Source: JAAELZ01 sp965237485
GTDB taxonomy: Bacteria; Pseudomonadota; Gammaproteobacteria; Arenicellales; Poriferihabitantaceae
Assembly: GCA_965237485.1 (NCBI GenBank)
Contig: CBDEFQ010000003.1
Span: 12,816-76,815 of the forward strand
Reading direction: 5' to 3'
Length of the DNA stretch: 64,000 nt
Shown here: positions 39,663 to 47,783 of the stretch, in pieces
Numbering within the stretch: position 1 is the first letter of the stretch
Layout: every line of letters starts with the position of its first letter
Position numbers and translations under genes: made by a program
The notes under the pieces: generated by a model
Database searches by the model: none
What the model was told of the DNA's origin: nothing
What the model saw: only the letters and a program-made list of their open reading frames with translations

Positions 39663-39767
39663 GTGAAACAACTCACAGATTTGAAAGCAATTTTGCACTC
39701 AAAACGAGCTAACATTTATTATCTGGACAAGTGCAGGGTAATGCAAAAAAGCGGCCGGGTTCTTTGA
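39663..39767 (+). pseudogene. Relic of a type I-F CRISPR cas1 N-terminus
   Basis: The frame starting GTG at 39663 reads KQLTDLKAILHSKRANIYYL followed by DKCRVMQKSGRVL, then stops. This matches the highly conserved start of type I-F Cas1, known as LKTILHSKRANLYYL-x-CRV...GRV in Pseudomonas and Yersinia proteins. It is unlike the type II Cas1 encoded at 43063. Only about 34 residues remain. The relic lies between an IS256 scrap and the tracrRNA terminator, so a type I-F locus once stood here. Confidence 0.7.
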
Positions 39768-39811
39768 GTGTCTTTTTATACATCCTTCTTCCGTGGACGT
39801 AAAAAAGCCCC

Positions 39812-39923
39812 CAAAAAAAGCCCCCACTGGGAGGGCTCCGGGAATTGCTTGAAAGCAGAGCCGACGGAAAATTCATTCCATTGGTATGAAAAGCAAGTCA
39901 ATAGGCCTTGGTCGGTCACACTA
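39812..39923 (-). ncRNA. tracrRNA of the type II-C CRISPR system
   Basis: On the plus strand 39901-39922 reads ATAGGCCTTGGTCGGTCACA plus CT. It matches the CRISPR repeat in 20 of 22 positions, so the minus-strand transcript is an anti-repeat for the repeat's 3' half. Further on, UCAUACC can pair with the repeat's 5' UUGUGA, leaving an internal bulge. The transcript ends at a hairpin AGCCCTC-CCAGT-GGGGGCT (39819-39837) followed by seven U residues. A strong promoter precedes it. Expected length is about 110 nt. Confidence 0.85.
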
Positions 39924-39929
39924 AATCTA

Positions 39930-39958
39930 ATTATACAGGAAAACATATTATGAGTGAA
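39930..39958 (-). promoter_or_regulatory. tracrRNA promoter overlapping the cas9 start codon
   Basis: Minus strand: -35 TTCACT (39953-39958), 17-base spacer, -10 TATAAT (39930-39935, perfect). The start would fall near 39922, exactly at the anti-repeat. The -35 box lies in cas9 codons 2-3, so tracrRNA and cas9 are divergent with overlapping control DNA. Confidence 0.75.
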
Positions 39959-42900
39959 CAAAAAACACAAAAAATATTGGGTTTGGATTTAGGCAGCAAC
40001 TCGATTGGTTGGGCCGTACTGAGGGCAAGCAATAAAAAACCCGATTCTATTATTGCTGCAGGTAGTCGAATATTTAATAAGGCAGTTGAAGAGAAAACAC
40101 CCACCCCCAAGAATGTTAAACGACGAAATAAACGGCTAGGGCGACGTGTTTTACAACGCAGGGCAAGGCGTAAGCTAAAAATGATGCGTTATTTGATTAA
40201 GCTCAACTTACTTCCTGAGGACATTCTAAATTCCCAACAACCCGAGGTGATATTAAATGACTTGGGTGACCCTTACCACTTGAGAGCAAAAGGGCTTGAT
40301 AAAAAACTGAAGCGTTATGAATTAGGCAGAGTTTTACTTCATCTTGTACAGCGGCGCGGGTTTTTAAGCAATCGAAAGACCGTTTTGGGTAACATGATTG
40401 ATGACCCTGATGTCCTTGAGATATTGGCAGGGAAAGACGACGATGCAAGCAATTTATCCGCAGAGCAGGCAAAAGAAGAAACGACGTTTAAAGCAGACAT
40501 TTCAACATTAAAAGAAACCATACAAAATGCAAATTGTAGGACGCTTGGAGAATACCTTGCGTCATTAAGTCATCACGAAAGTCAACGAAATAGAGCACGG
40601 GATGGCGGGCATCTACGCACCGACCGTCAAATGTATCGAGAGGAGTTACGCCTAATCTGGGAAACACAGCAACAATATTCTCCAGCACTGGACGACCAAG
40701 TAAAAAAGCAAATTGAAGAAATTATTACTACCCAACGGCCGTTGAGATTAAGAGCGGATAGAGTCGGAAAATGTTCACTTGAGCACAAAAATAATCGGGC
40801 GAGAATGGCGCGACTGGAAGCGCAAAAGTTTCGATATCTGCAAGACATTAATAATTTAAAATTCTCTTGTCCTCAAACAGGTCGCGAGAGGCCGCTCTCA
40901 TTGGATGACAAGGCGCGCCTTGTCGAATTATTTGAAACTGATCTTAAGGTAAATCTAACTAAAATAAAAAAGATCATCGGCCTGGGAAATCGCTTGAAGC
41001 TGAATCTTGAAAGTAAAAACATTAAACCCAACATAACCGCCTGTAAGATAAGGCAAGTATTACCTGAATGGGATGATTTTGACGAATTAAAGCAATCTGC
41101 CTTGGCTGAGGATTTAATCACATTCACCAAAAAATCAAAACTACAAAAGCGATTAATTAATCACTGGGAGTTTGATATAAACATAGCCATTGAACTATGT
41201 TTACTCGAATTTGAACCGGGGCACAGTAACTTATCAACCAAGGCAATAAAAAAACTTTTGCCCTTCCTAAAGCAAGGCCAGATATATTCAGATGCTCGAA
41301 AAAGTGCGGGCTATGGCTATGAGACAAAAGAACTAGAGCCGACACAAAGGTTGGGCAGCCCTCGTAAAACATCAAACCCTATTGTCAATAAAGCGTTGCA
41401 TGAGTTAAGACGCATAATCAATGCTGTTATCAAAGAATACGGCAAACCGGATATTATTCGTATTGAAATGGCGCGCGACTTGGAAATGAATACCAAACGC
41501 TACAAACGCCGTATTAGCCAGCAAAATTCGAATGAAAAGGCCAATCAGGAAGCCACGGATAAATATCGACAAATGGCAAAGATGTATCCACATTTAGGTC
41601 TATCTCACTACCCCAGTCAGACGGACAAAGTACGCTACAGACTGTGGACAGATCAAAATGAGTGTTGCGCCTACAGTGGCAAGGCAATCAATTTATCCAC
41701 CCTATTCAGTAGTGGTGAAATCGAGATTGATCATATCGTGCCATACAGTCAGTCATTAGATGATTCCTACATGAATAAGGTTGTCTGCTATGCCCGCGAG
41801 AACCGTTACAAGGGACAACGCACACCCATTGATGCGTTTGGCGATAATGAAGAAAAATGGAATCAGCTTACCCAGGCAGTAGAGCGATGGGATGAAAGAG
41901 CACTGAAAAGTAAAAAAAGGCGCTTTTACTTAACTAATGAAGATGTTTTAGAGCGTGACTTTGCGAGTAGCCAATTAAACGATACACGTTATATCAGTCG
42001 CCGGGCGTTGGAATATGTTAGTCAATTAGGTGCTGATGTTAATGTGACCAAAGGAATTTTAGTATCGCAGTTACGGTGGCAATGGGGTTTGAATAGCTTA
42101 ATTGGTAAAACTCATGAAAAAGAGCGCACAGACCATCGCCACCATGCCATTGATGCGATTGTAATAGCTTGTGTAGACCGTAATTTCCATAAGCAACTAA
42201 CACGTATTGCACGAGAAGCTGAAAAGCAAGCAAGCGAACTAAAAGTAAGAGACATCCCTATTCCTAAACCATGGAAGCAGCTAAAACAAGATGCGCAAAA
42301 AGTAATTGAAAGCATCATCGTGTCACATTCACCGCAGCGCAAGATTACCGGAGGTTTGCACGAAGAAACCGGTGTGGGGTTCATTGAAAAGCTGGGGGCA
42401 ACGGTTTACCGCGTTGATTTAAATGGTGATTTCTCATCCGGTAGAGCAAAGAAAATTGTTGACGAAAATGTAAAAGAAATCATTACCCGACACTTGGCAA
42501 AATATGCCAACGATCCAAAAAAGGCTTTTGCAGAAAATATCACGGTTTTCCACAAAGATGGCAAGACCCCGATTAAGCGTGTCCGAATTGTACAATCAAA
42601 GACGAATCTGAAAAAACTAGAACAATCCAAGTTTGGCGTTAAAAATAAGCGCGGCGAGGTGTTCAAGTGGATGGCGTATGGCAACATCCATCATGTCGAA
42701 ATTATTCGTAACAAATTGACGGGTAAAATCAGAGGAGAGTTTGTGACAGCGATGGAAGCGAGCAAACGAGCCAAGGGTATCGGCGCACCCAAACAAAACA
42801 TCGTCAAAACAGACCACGGTGAAAATTTTGAATTCTTAATGGTATTGCATACTAATGATTTGGTGGAAATCAACACCAATGGGGGAAAACAAATTTACAG

Positions 42901-43066
42901 AGTACAAAAAATCTCTCCTGGCACAAATATGGTTTCATTTCGACTTCATACCGCCGCAAATTTAGATAATAAACTCGAGGGTATTAATATAACAGTTAAT
43001 AATGATTTTTTTGATAAACGGAAGATATCTAAACTTAACCTAAATGCGATTGGTATTAAAGTGTGA
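39950..43066 (+). CDS. cas9: CRISPR-associated endonuclease Cas9, type II-C
   Basis: Cas9 cuts DNA guided by a crRNA:tracrRNA duplex. From the ATG at 39950 it has 1,038 residues, typical of type II-C. RuvC-I is ILGLDLGSNSIGWAVL with Asp13. An Arg-rich bridge helix follows (about 55-80, KRRNKRLGRRVLQRRARRK). RuvC-II is PDIIRIEMARDLE with Glu506. HNH is IEIDHIVPYSQSLDDSYMNK with His595, then ARENRYKGQ. RuvC-III is DHRHHAIDAIVIA with His732 and Asp735. All catalytic residues are present and the frame is unbroken. An upstream TTG at 39908 would put the anti-repeat in the coding region, so I rejected it. An AGGA lies 11 bases before the ATG. The cas1 start overlaps the stop. Confidence 0.97.
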   Translation: MSEQKTQKILGLDLGSNSIGWAVLRASNKKPDSIIAAGSRIFNKAVEEKTPTPKNVKRRNKRLGRRVLQRRARRKLKMMRYLIKLNLLPEDILNSQQPEVILNDLGDPYHLRAKGLDKKLKRYELGRVLLHLVQRRGFLSNRKTVLGNMIDDPDVLEILAGKDDDASNLSAEQAKEETTFKADISTLKETIQNANCRTLGEYLASLSHHESQRNRARDGGHLRTDRQMYREELRLIWETQQQYSPALDDQVKKQIEEIITTQRPLRLRADRVGKCSLEHKNNRARMARLEAQKFRYLQDINNLKFSCPQTGRERPLSLDDKARLVELFETDLKVNLTKIKKIIGLGNRLKLNLESKNIKPNITACKIRQVLPEWDDFDELKQSALAEDLITFTKKSKLQKRLINHWEFDINIAIELCLLEFEPGHSNLSTKAIKKLLPFLKQGQIYSDARKSAGYGYETKELEPTQRLGSPRKTSNPIVNKALHELRRIINAVIKEYGKPDIIRIEMARDLEMNTKRYKRRISQQNSNEKANQEATDKYRQMAKMYPHLGLSHYPSQTDKVRYRLWTDQNECCAYSGKAINLSTLFSSGEIEIDHIVPYSQSLDDSYMNKVVCYARENRYKGQRTPIDAFGDNEEKWNQLTQAVERWDERALKSKKRRFYLTNEDVLERDFASSQLNDTRYISRRALEYVSQLGADVNVTKGILVSQLRWQWGLNSLIGKTHEKERTDHRHHAIDAIVIACVDRNFHKQLTRIAREAEKQASELKVRDIPIPKPWKQLKQDAQKVIESIIVSHSPQRKITGGLHEETGVGFIEKLGATVYRVDLNGDFSSGRAKKIVDENVKEIITRHLAKYANDPKKAFAENITVFHKDGKTPIKRVRIVQSKTNLKKLEQSKFGVKNKRGEVFKWMAYGNIHHVEIIRNKLTGKIRGEFVTAMEASKRAKGIGAPKQNIVKTDHGENFEFLMVLHTNDLVEINTNGGKQIYRVQKISPGTNMVSFRLHTAANLDNKLEGINITVNNDFFDKRKISKLNLNAIGIKV

Positions 43067-44058
43067 TAAAACGTGTCATTGACATCAGCCAGCAATCTTG
43101 TCTTTCGCTCACTAACAAACAGTTGTTGGTTAAGCAAGAGCATGAGGTGACCGCCAAGATTCCTGTCGAAGATGTCGGTGTGTTAATTTTGCAACACCCA
43201 GCCATTGTTATCACCCAAGCCGTAATAATCGCATTACAACAAAATAACGCCGCCGTTTTGTTTTGTGATGCACGACATTTGCCTTACTCAATTACATTAC
43301 CTATTTCTGATGGGCACTCTCTGCACAGTAAGATTTTACAACAACAAATTCAGGTCAGCTCTCCCACTAAAAAGAGGCTTTGGCAACAAGTGGTGAAGCA
43401 TAAGATTAGCGCACAGGTTAACACCCTAAAAAGGACGATATCAATCGAAGATAAACCCTTATTACGGCTGGCCCAGAATGTGAAATCCGGCGACCCCGAA
43501 AACTATGAAGCGCAAGCCGCCCGACGTTATTGGCAACTATTATTCGGCAAACAATTCCGCCGGAATACCGAAGCCGAAGGGATAAATTCGTTGCTCAATT
43601 ATGGCTATGCAATCGTGCGCGGCATTATTGCAAGAGCAATTGCCGGTGCTGGTTTGCACCCAGCCATTGGCATTCATCATCGCAATCAATATAACGGTTT
43701 AAATCTGGCCGATGACTTGATGGAGCCTTTTCGGCCATGGATGGATAAACTGGTATATGACCTGGCCAAACAAGGACAAACGGAAATAAACCAGAAAACA
43801 AAGAAAGTCTTACTGGACATACCAAGTAAGAGTGTCCGATGGCATCGCGAGGAAATGCCATTAATGGTTGCCAGTCATTATCTACTGGCTGAATTCAAGC
43901 GATCTCTATTTTCTTCTGACAAACCAAAATTGAGTTATCCGACGTCAATTGAAGAGATGCCTGCATTAAACCTAGATAAATCAGTTAAACACGAAAGTCC
44001 ATGCAAGCTCTTGATGCACCTAGCAAAATCAAAAAAAACCTTATCACCAATAAGGTGA
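43063..44058 (+). CDS. cas1: Cas1 integrase with MITE-replaced C-terminus
   Basis: Cas1 integrates new spacers with Cas2. It starts GTG at 43063, overlapping the cas9 stop. Conserved landmarks are RRNTEAEGINSLLNYGYAIV with the active-site Glu, HPAIGIHHRNQYNGLNLADD with the His, and LMEPFRPW. The MITE at 43971 inserted near codon 303. The native protein would be about 306 residues ending ALNVDT; the present ORF has 331 residues and ends in a MITE-encoded tail of about 28 residues (LDKSVKHESPCKLLMHLAKS...). The catalytic core is untouched, so activity may persist, but the tail could affect folding or Cas2 binding. Confidence 0.93.
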   Translation: MIKRVIDISQQSCLSLTNKQLLVKQEHEVTAKIPVEDVGVLILQHPAIVITQAVIIALQQNNAAVLFCDARHLPYSITLPISDGHSLHSKILQQQIQVSSPTKKRLWQQVVKHKISAQVNTLKRTISIEDKPLLRLAQNVKSGDPENYEAQAARRYWQLLFGKQFRRNTEAEGINSLLNYGYAIVRGIIARAIAGAGLHPAIGIHHRNQYNGLNLADDLMEPFRPWMDKLVYDLAKQGQTEINQKTKKVLLDIPSKSVRWHREEMPLMVASHYLLAEFKRSLFSSDKPKLSYPTSIEEMPALNLDKSVKHESPCKLLMHLAKSKKTLSPIR

Positions 44059-44132
44059 CCGCGACTTTTTTGATTTCACTATGCACTTCAATTGCTTACA
44101 TGTCTTTTCCGCGTTTAACTGATTTATCTAGG
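43971..44132. repeat. MITE copy c (162 bp), inside the cas1 3' end
   Basis: TIRs as in the other copies, with TTAAA repeats at 43966-43970 and 44133-44137. Excision leaving one TTAAA restores the codons for LNVDT and a TGA stop at 44148-44150, three bases before the cas2 ATG. It therefore also separates the translation of cas1 and cas2. Confidence 0.95.
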
Positions 44133-44153
44133 TTAAACGTAGACACCTGATAA

Positions 44154-44483
44154 ATGACATTTGGCGGGTTAAACTCAATGTGGGTAATTGTATTATTCGA
44201 TTTGCCTACAGACACCAAAAAAGCTCGCCAACAATACACGCGATTTCGCAAAAAACTGCTTGATGACGGCTTTGGGATGATGCAATATTCAATATACATG
44301 CGTCACAGTTCAAGCGAAGAAAACGCGCAAGTTCACATAAAACGTGTCAAAACCACATTACCTGATGATGGTGAAGTAAGAATTATCAAAATCACCGACA
44401 AACAATTTGCCAAGATCCAGGTTTATTATGGAAAAAAACGTCTGCCAACAGAAAAAACACCCAACCAACTTGAGCTTTTATAA
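44154..44483 (+). CDS. cas2: Cas2
   Basis: Cas2 is the structural partner of Cas1 in spacer acquisition. The ferredoxin-like fold starts at MWVIVLFDLPTDTKKARQQY, then GFGMMQYSIYMRH and VRIIKITDKQFAKIQVYYG. Either ATG, 44154 (109 residues) or 44178 (101), is possible. The original cas1 stop at 44148 would have been just upstream of 44154, giving coupled translation before the MITE arrived. A terminator-like hairpin overlaps its last codons. Confidence 0.93.
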   Translation: MTFGGLNSMWVIVLFDLPTDTKKARQQYTRFRKKLLDDGFGMMQYSIYMRHSSSEENAQVHIKRVKTTLPDDGEVRIIKITDKQFAKIQVYYGKKRLPTEKTPNQLELL

Positions 44484-44503
44484 GGCGCAAGTTGGTTTGT
44501 TTC
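44463..44503 (+). terminator. Terminator-like hairpin at the end of cas2
   Basis: AACCAACTTG (44463-44472) and CAAGTTGGTT (44488-44497) form a perfect 10-bp stem with a 15-base loop, followed by TGTTTC. It would end the cas9-cas1-cas2 transcript before it enters the array from the antisense side. Confidence 0.6.
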
Positions 44504-44534
44504 TATTTGATAATCAAGGCTTTACGTGCGAGAT

Positions 44535-45354
44535 AGTATAACCGACCAAGGCCTATCCGCAAATCACAACATAACGTCATTACATTGCAGTAATGCATTC
44601 AGTATAACCGACCAAGGCCTATCCGCAAATCACAACAGCGTTATTACCTTTGCAAGTTTTGGTTCAGTATAACCGACCAAGGCCTATCCGCAAATCACAA
44701 CAGTACATCTTTTATGTCGCTGTAGAGGCTAGTATAACCGACCAAGGCCTATCCGCAAATCACAACATACTCGATCATCGGTGATGTGGCCGAATCAGTA
44801 TAACCGACCAAGGCCTATCCGCAAATCACAACAAGTAATCTGACGTTAGTCGTCGTTCCAGAAGTATAACCGACCAAGGCCTATCCGCAAATCACAACTG
44901 AAGTCGTAGTGGTATTCGGCGGGTTTAAAGTATAACCGACCAAGGCCTATCCGCAAATCACAACTAGTTCTCTAGTACCTGTTTTGTATTGGCTAGTATA
45001 ACCGACCAAGGCCTATCCGCAAATCACAACTACAGAAGGCGGAACAACTGATGAAACAACAGTATAACCGACCAAGGCCTATCCGCAAATCACAACTAAG
45101 GTCCGTGTAGCGTTTATTCGCTTCATAGTATAACCGACCAAGGCCTATCCGCAAATCACAACTAGATTGAACTAATCTAATCAATAACTTCCAGTATAAC
45201 CGACCAAGGCCTATCCGCAAATCACAACAGTTATTATTACTATAGTCGCTTAGAGGGTAGTATAACCGACCAAGGCCTATCCGCAAATCACAACTATTTA
45301 GATTATGTTGAGAGGTTAAAAATGAGTATAACCGACCAAGGCCTATCCGCAAAT
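44535..45354 (-). CRISPR. Type II-C CRISPR array, 13 repeats and 12 spacers
   Basis: Twelve identical 36-base repeats (plus-strand start AGTATAACCGACC, end CGCAAATCACAAC) and a 13th cut after 30 bases. All 12 spacers differ and are 29-30 bases. Repeat starts are 44535, 44601, 44666, 44731, 44797, 44863, 44929, 44995, 45061, 45127, 45193, 45259 and 45325. The crRNA sense is the minus strand, where the repeat begins GTTGTGATTTGCGG as expected for type II, and matches the tracrRNA anti-repeat. Each repeat ends (minus strand) in TTATACT, a -10-like element, as in type II-C systems with a promoter in every repeat. The truncated repeat abuts IS-related DNA at 45355. Confidence 0.98.
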
Positions 45355-45357
45355 AGC

Positions 45358-45373
45358 TTTAAAGGGGTCTGAC
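45358..45373. repeat. Half of the GGGGTC palindrome at the array edge
   Basis: TTTAAAGGGGTCTGAC matches the left half of the palindromes at 39508, 60648 and 62789, then diverges. It directly follows the truncated CRISPR repeat and marks a recombination or insertion junction. Confidence 0.55.
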
Positions 45374-46770
45374 AGTCTTGTCCAACATGAAATGATACTG
45401 AGCGAAGGGACTGATTCTAATCGGAAATGATACCGAACTAATCTAATTTCTGTTCATGATGGTGAATGAATACCATTATGAATGACCACCATATAGATAC
45501 CCTTGATAAGGCGCGCTTGTTTCTACAAGGCACTGATGAAATCGATCTGGCAATCGACGGTAAACGCAATCGCTATGATTTCATCAAACGCACCTTAATG
45601 CGTTTCAAATACAGCAAACTGGGTCGAGCCGATAAGGGTCTTGTGCTGCGTTATATCACACGCATCAGCGGTTACTGCATATTTTTACCAACCGTGGCCA
45701 GTTAATTTTACGTAGCGAGGCCACCTAATTTTACCAACCGTGGCCACTGATTTTTATCGAAGCGCGGACACTTTTTCGCTTCCGTAAAATTCCTCCACAG
45801 CCTTCTTGCGGTTAACACTATAACCGTTAACCTGCCGTTCTTTTATTTGTATTGGAACAGCTATGAAACCCAAGAAGGTCACTATGTTAAAACTCAAAGA
45901 CATTCTGCGCTTGCACTATGAGGCGCAACTATCCTCCCGTAAAATCGCGCTCAGCTTAAACCTGTCACGCAGCGCCGTATCCAAATATCTCGTCAGAGCA
46001 ACAAATGCCCAATTAAGCTGGCCCCTGCCAGCAGGCATGGATGAACAACAGCTGCAGGCGATATTAAAGCCGCCCAAATGCAGAGGCCCTGCCACTGCTT
46101 TATTGTGTGAGCCAGACTTTGCACAAATATCAGTTGAACGGTCTCGTAAAGGGATGACTCGCCAATTACTGTGGGAAGAATACGCCGAGCATCATCCAGT
46201 CAACCATTACAGCTATTCTCGCTTCACGGTGTTGTTCGGTCAGTGGCGCAAGAAGCAAAGAATCTCGATGCGCCAGACTCATATTGCTGGAGATAAACTG
46301 TTTGTTGATTATGCTGGTTTAACCTTAGGTATTATTGATGCTCGTACGGGTGAAGCACGCCCTGCCCAAGTATTCGTTTCAGTGCTCGGAGTCAGTTCCT
46401 ATACCTACGCCGAGGCCACATGGACACAGAGCTTGCCTGACTGGATAGGCTCACACGTTCGCGCCTTTGAATTTTATGGCGGTGTTACTCAAACAGTGGT
46501 GCCCGATAACCTCAAGAGTGCTGTTTCTAAAGCCGGTCGTTATGACCCCGAACTCAACCCCAGCTATGCACAATTAGCCGCCTATTACGGTGTGGCGGTG
46601 ATGCCTGCCAGACCTTATAAGCCTAAGGATAAATCTAAAGCCGAGGTGGGCGTACAGATTGTCGAACGCTGGATCATGATGCGGCTGCGCAAGCTGCAAT
46701 TGTTTAGTTTGGATGAGGCTAATCAAGCTATTCGAGGATTGCTAGATGATCTAAACAATCGCCCCTTTAA

Positions 46771-46933
46771 CCTAGATAAATCAGTTAAACGCGGAAAAGA
46801 CATGTAAGCAATTGAAGTGCATAGTGAAATCAAAAAAGTCGCGGTCACCTTATTGGTGATAAGGTTTTTTTTGATTTTGCCAGGTGCATCAAGAGCTTGC
46901 ATGGACTTTCGTGTTTTAACTGATTTATCTAGG
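46771..46933. repeat. MITE copy d (163 bp)
   Basis: Flanked by TTTAA (46766-46770 and 46934-46938). Same orientation as copy b. It lies in istA of IS21-B. Confidence 0.94.
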
Positions 46934-47281
46934 TTTAAACAACGCCCGGGTTCTCGCCGCTCACAGTTTGAATCAATTGATAAGCCTGCTCTTAAATCAT
47001 TGCCTGGCACGCCTTATAGCTATCGCCATGTAGTAAAAGCACGGGCGCACATCGATTATCACGTTAGCTATGATGGACATCATTACTCGGTTCCCTATCA
47101 ATTGCGCGGCGAGGCAGTAATGTTACACGTCGGCGAGCACTGTATTGATGTGTTCTACCAAGGCAAGGGTGTCGCGCAACATCCGCGAGCAATGGGCCAA
47201 GGCGGACACACAACCCATGTCGCTCACATGCCTAAAGCTCATGCTAAACACCAAGAGTGGACGCCTGATCGGTTTCTTAAT

Positions 47282-47444
47282 CCTAGATAAATCAGTTAAA
47301 CGCGGAAAAGACATGTAAGCAATTGAAGTGCATAGTGAAATCAAAAAAGTCGCGGTCACCTTATTGGTAATAAGGTTTTTTTTGATTTTGCTAGGTGCAT
47401 CAAGAGCTTGCATGGACTTTCGTGTTTTAACTGATTTATCTAGG
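47282..47444. repeat. MITE copy e (163 bp)
   Basis: Flanked by TTAAT (47277-47281 and 47445-47449). Same orientation as copy d, 348 bases away in the same istA gene. Confidence 0.94.
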
Positions 47445-47783
47445 TTAATTGGGCAAGTCAGGTCGGTGCGGCGACAGAGCGCGTGGTGCGTTATCAATTA
47501 GAAAATCGCCCCCATCCAGAACATGGTTATCGTGCTTGTTTGGGCATTCTTAACCTTGCCAAGAAATACGGCAAGACGCGTTTAGAGAATGCCTGTTTAC
47601 GCGCAGAGAAGATTGGCGGCCTGCATTACAAACACCTTGCATCAATACTACAAACCCGTCTCGACAAGCTACCTACCGAACCCGATAAGCAACAGACTTT
47701 GCCAAGCACCCATGCCAATGTGCGCGGAGCCGATTACTACCATTAACCCAAACCATTTCATCTATAACCAACAGGAAAATACT

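Larger units (their letters stand above)
45863..47746 (+). pseudogene. istA: istA of IS21-B, split by two MITEs
   Basis: Three exon-like pieces (45863-46770, 46934-47281, 47445-47746) form one IstA once both MITEs are removed with one target repeat each: NNRPFKQRPGSRRSQFES across the first and DRFLNWASQVGAAT across the second. HTH region SSRKIALSLNLSRSAVSKYL, catalytic LFVDYAGLTLGIIDA, VPDNLKSAVSKAGRYDPELN and KAEVGVQIVERWI. The element can no longer make a full transposase unless the MITEs leave precisely. Confidence 0.92.

Noticed and set aside
39908..39949. Longer cas9 start (TTG at 39908)
   Set aside because: It would put the tracrRNA anti-repeat and promoter inside the coding sequence; the ATG at 39950 gives the normal Cas9 N-terminus.
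44993..45352. A 119-residue minus-strand ORF with repeated CDLRIGLGRLY
   Set aside because: It is the translation of CRISPR repeats and spacers; the repeat length divisible by three with 30-base spacers keeps the frame open by chance.
46723..47497. Minus-strand ORFs across the MITEs (LDKSVKTRKSMQALD...)
   Set aside because: The same translation recurs at every MITE copy and simply reflects an open frame through the inverted repeats.
47589..47783. Upstream extension of istB of IS21-B
   Set aside because: It overlaps the istA C-terminus in another frame, and the ATG at 47784 gives the expected IstB start.
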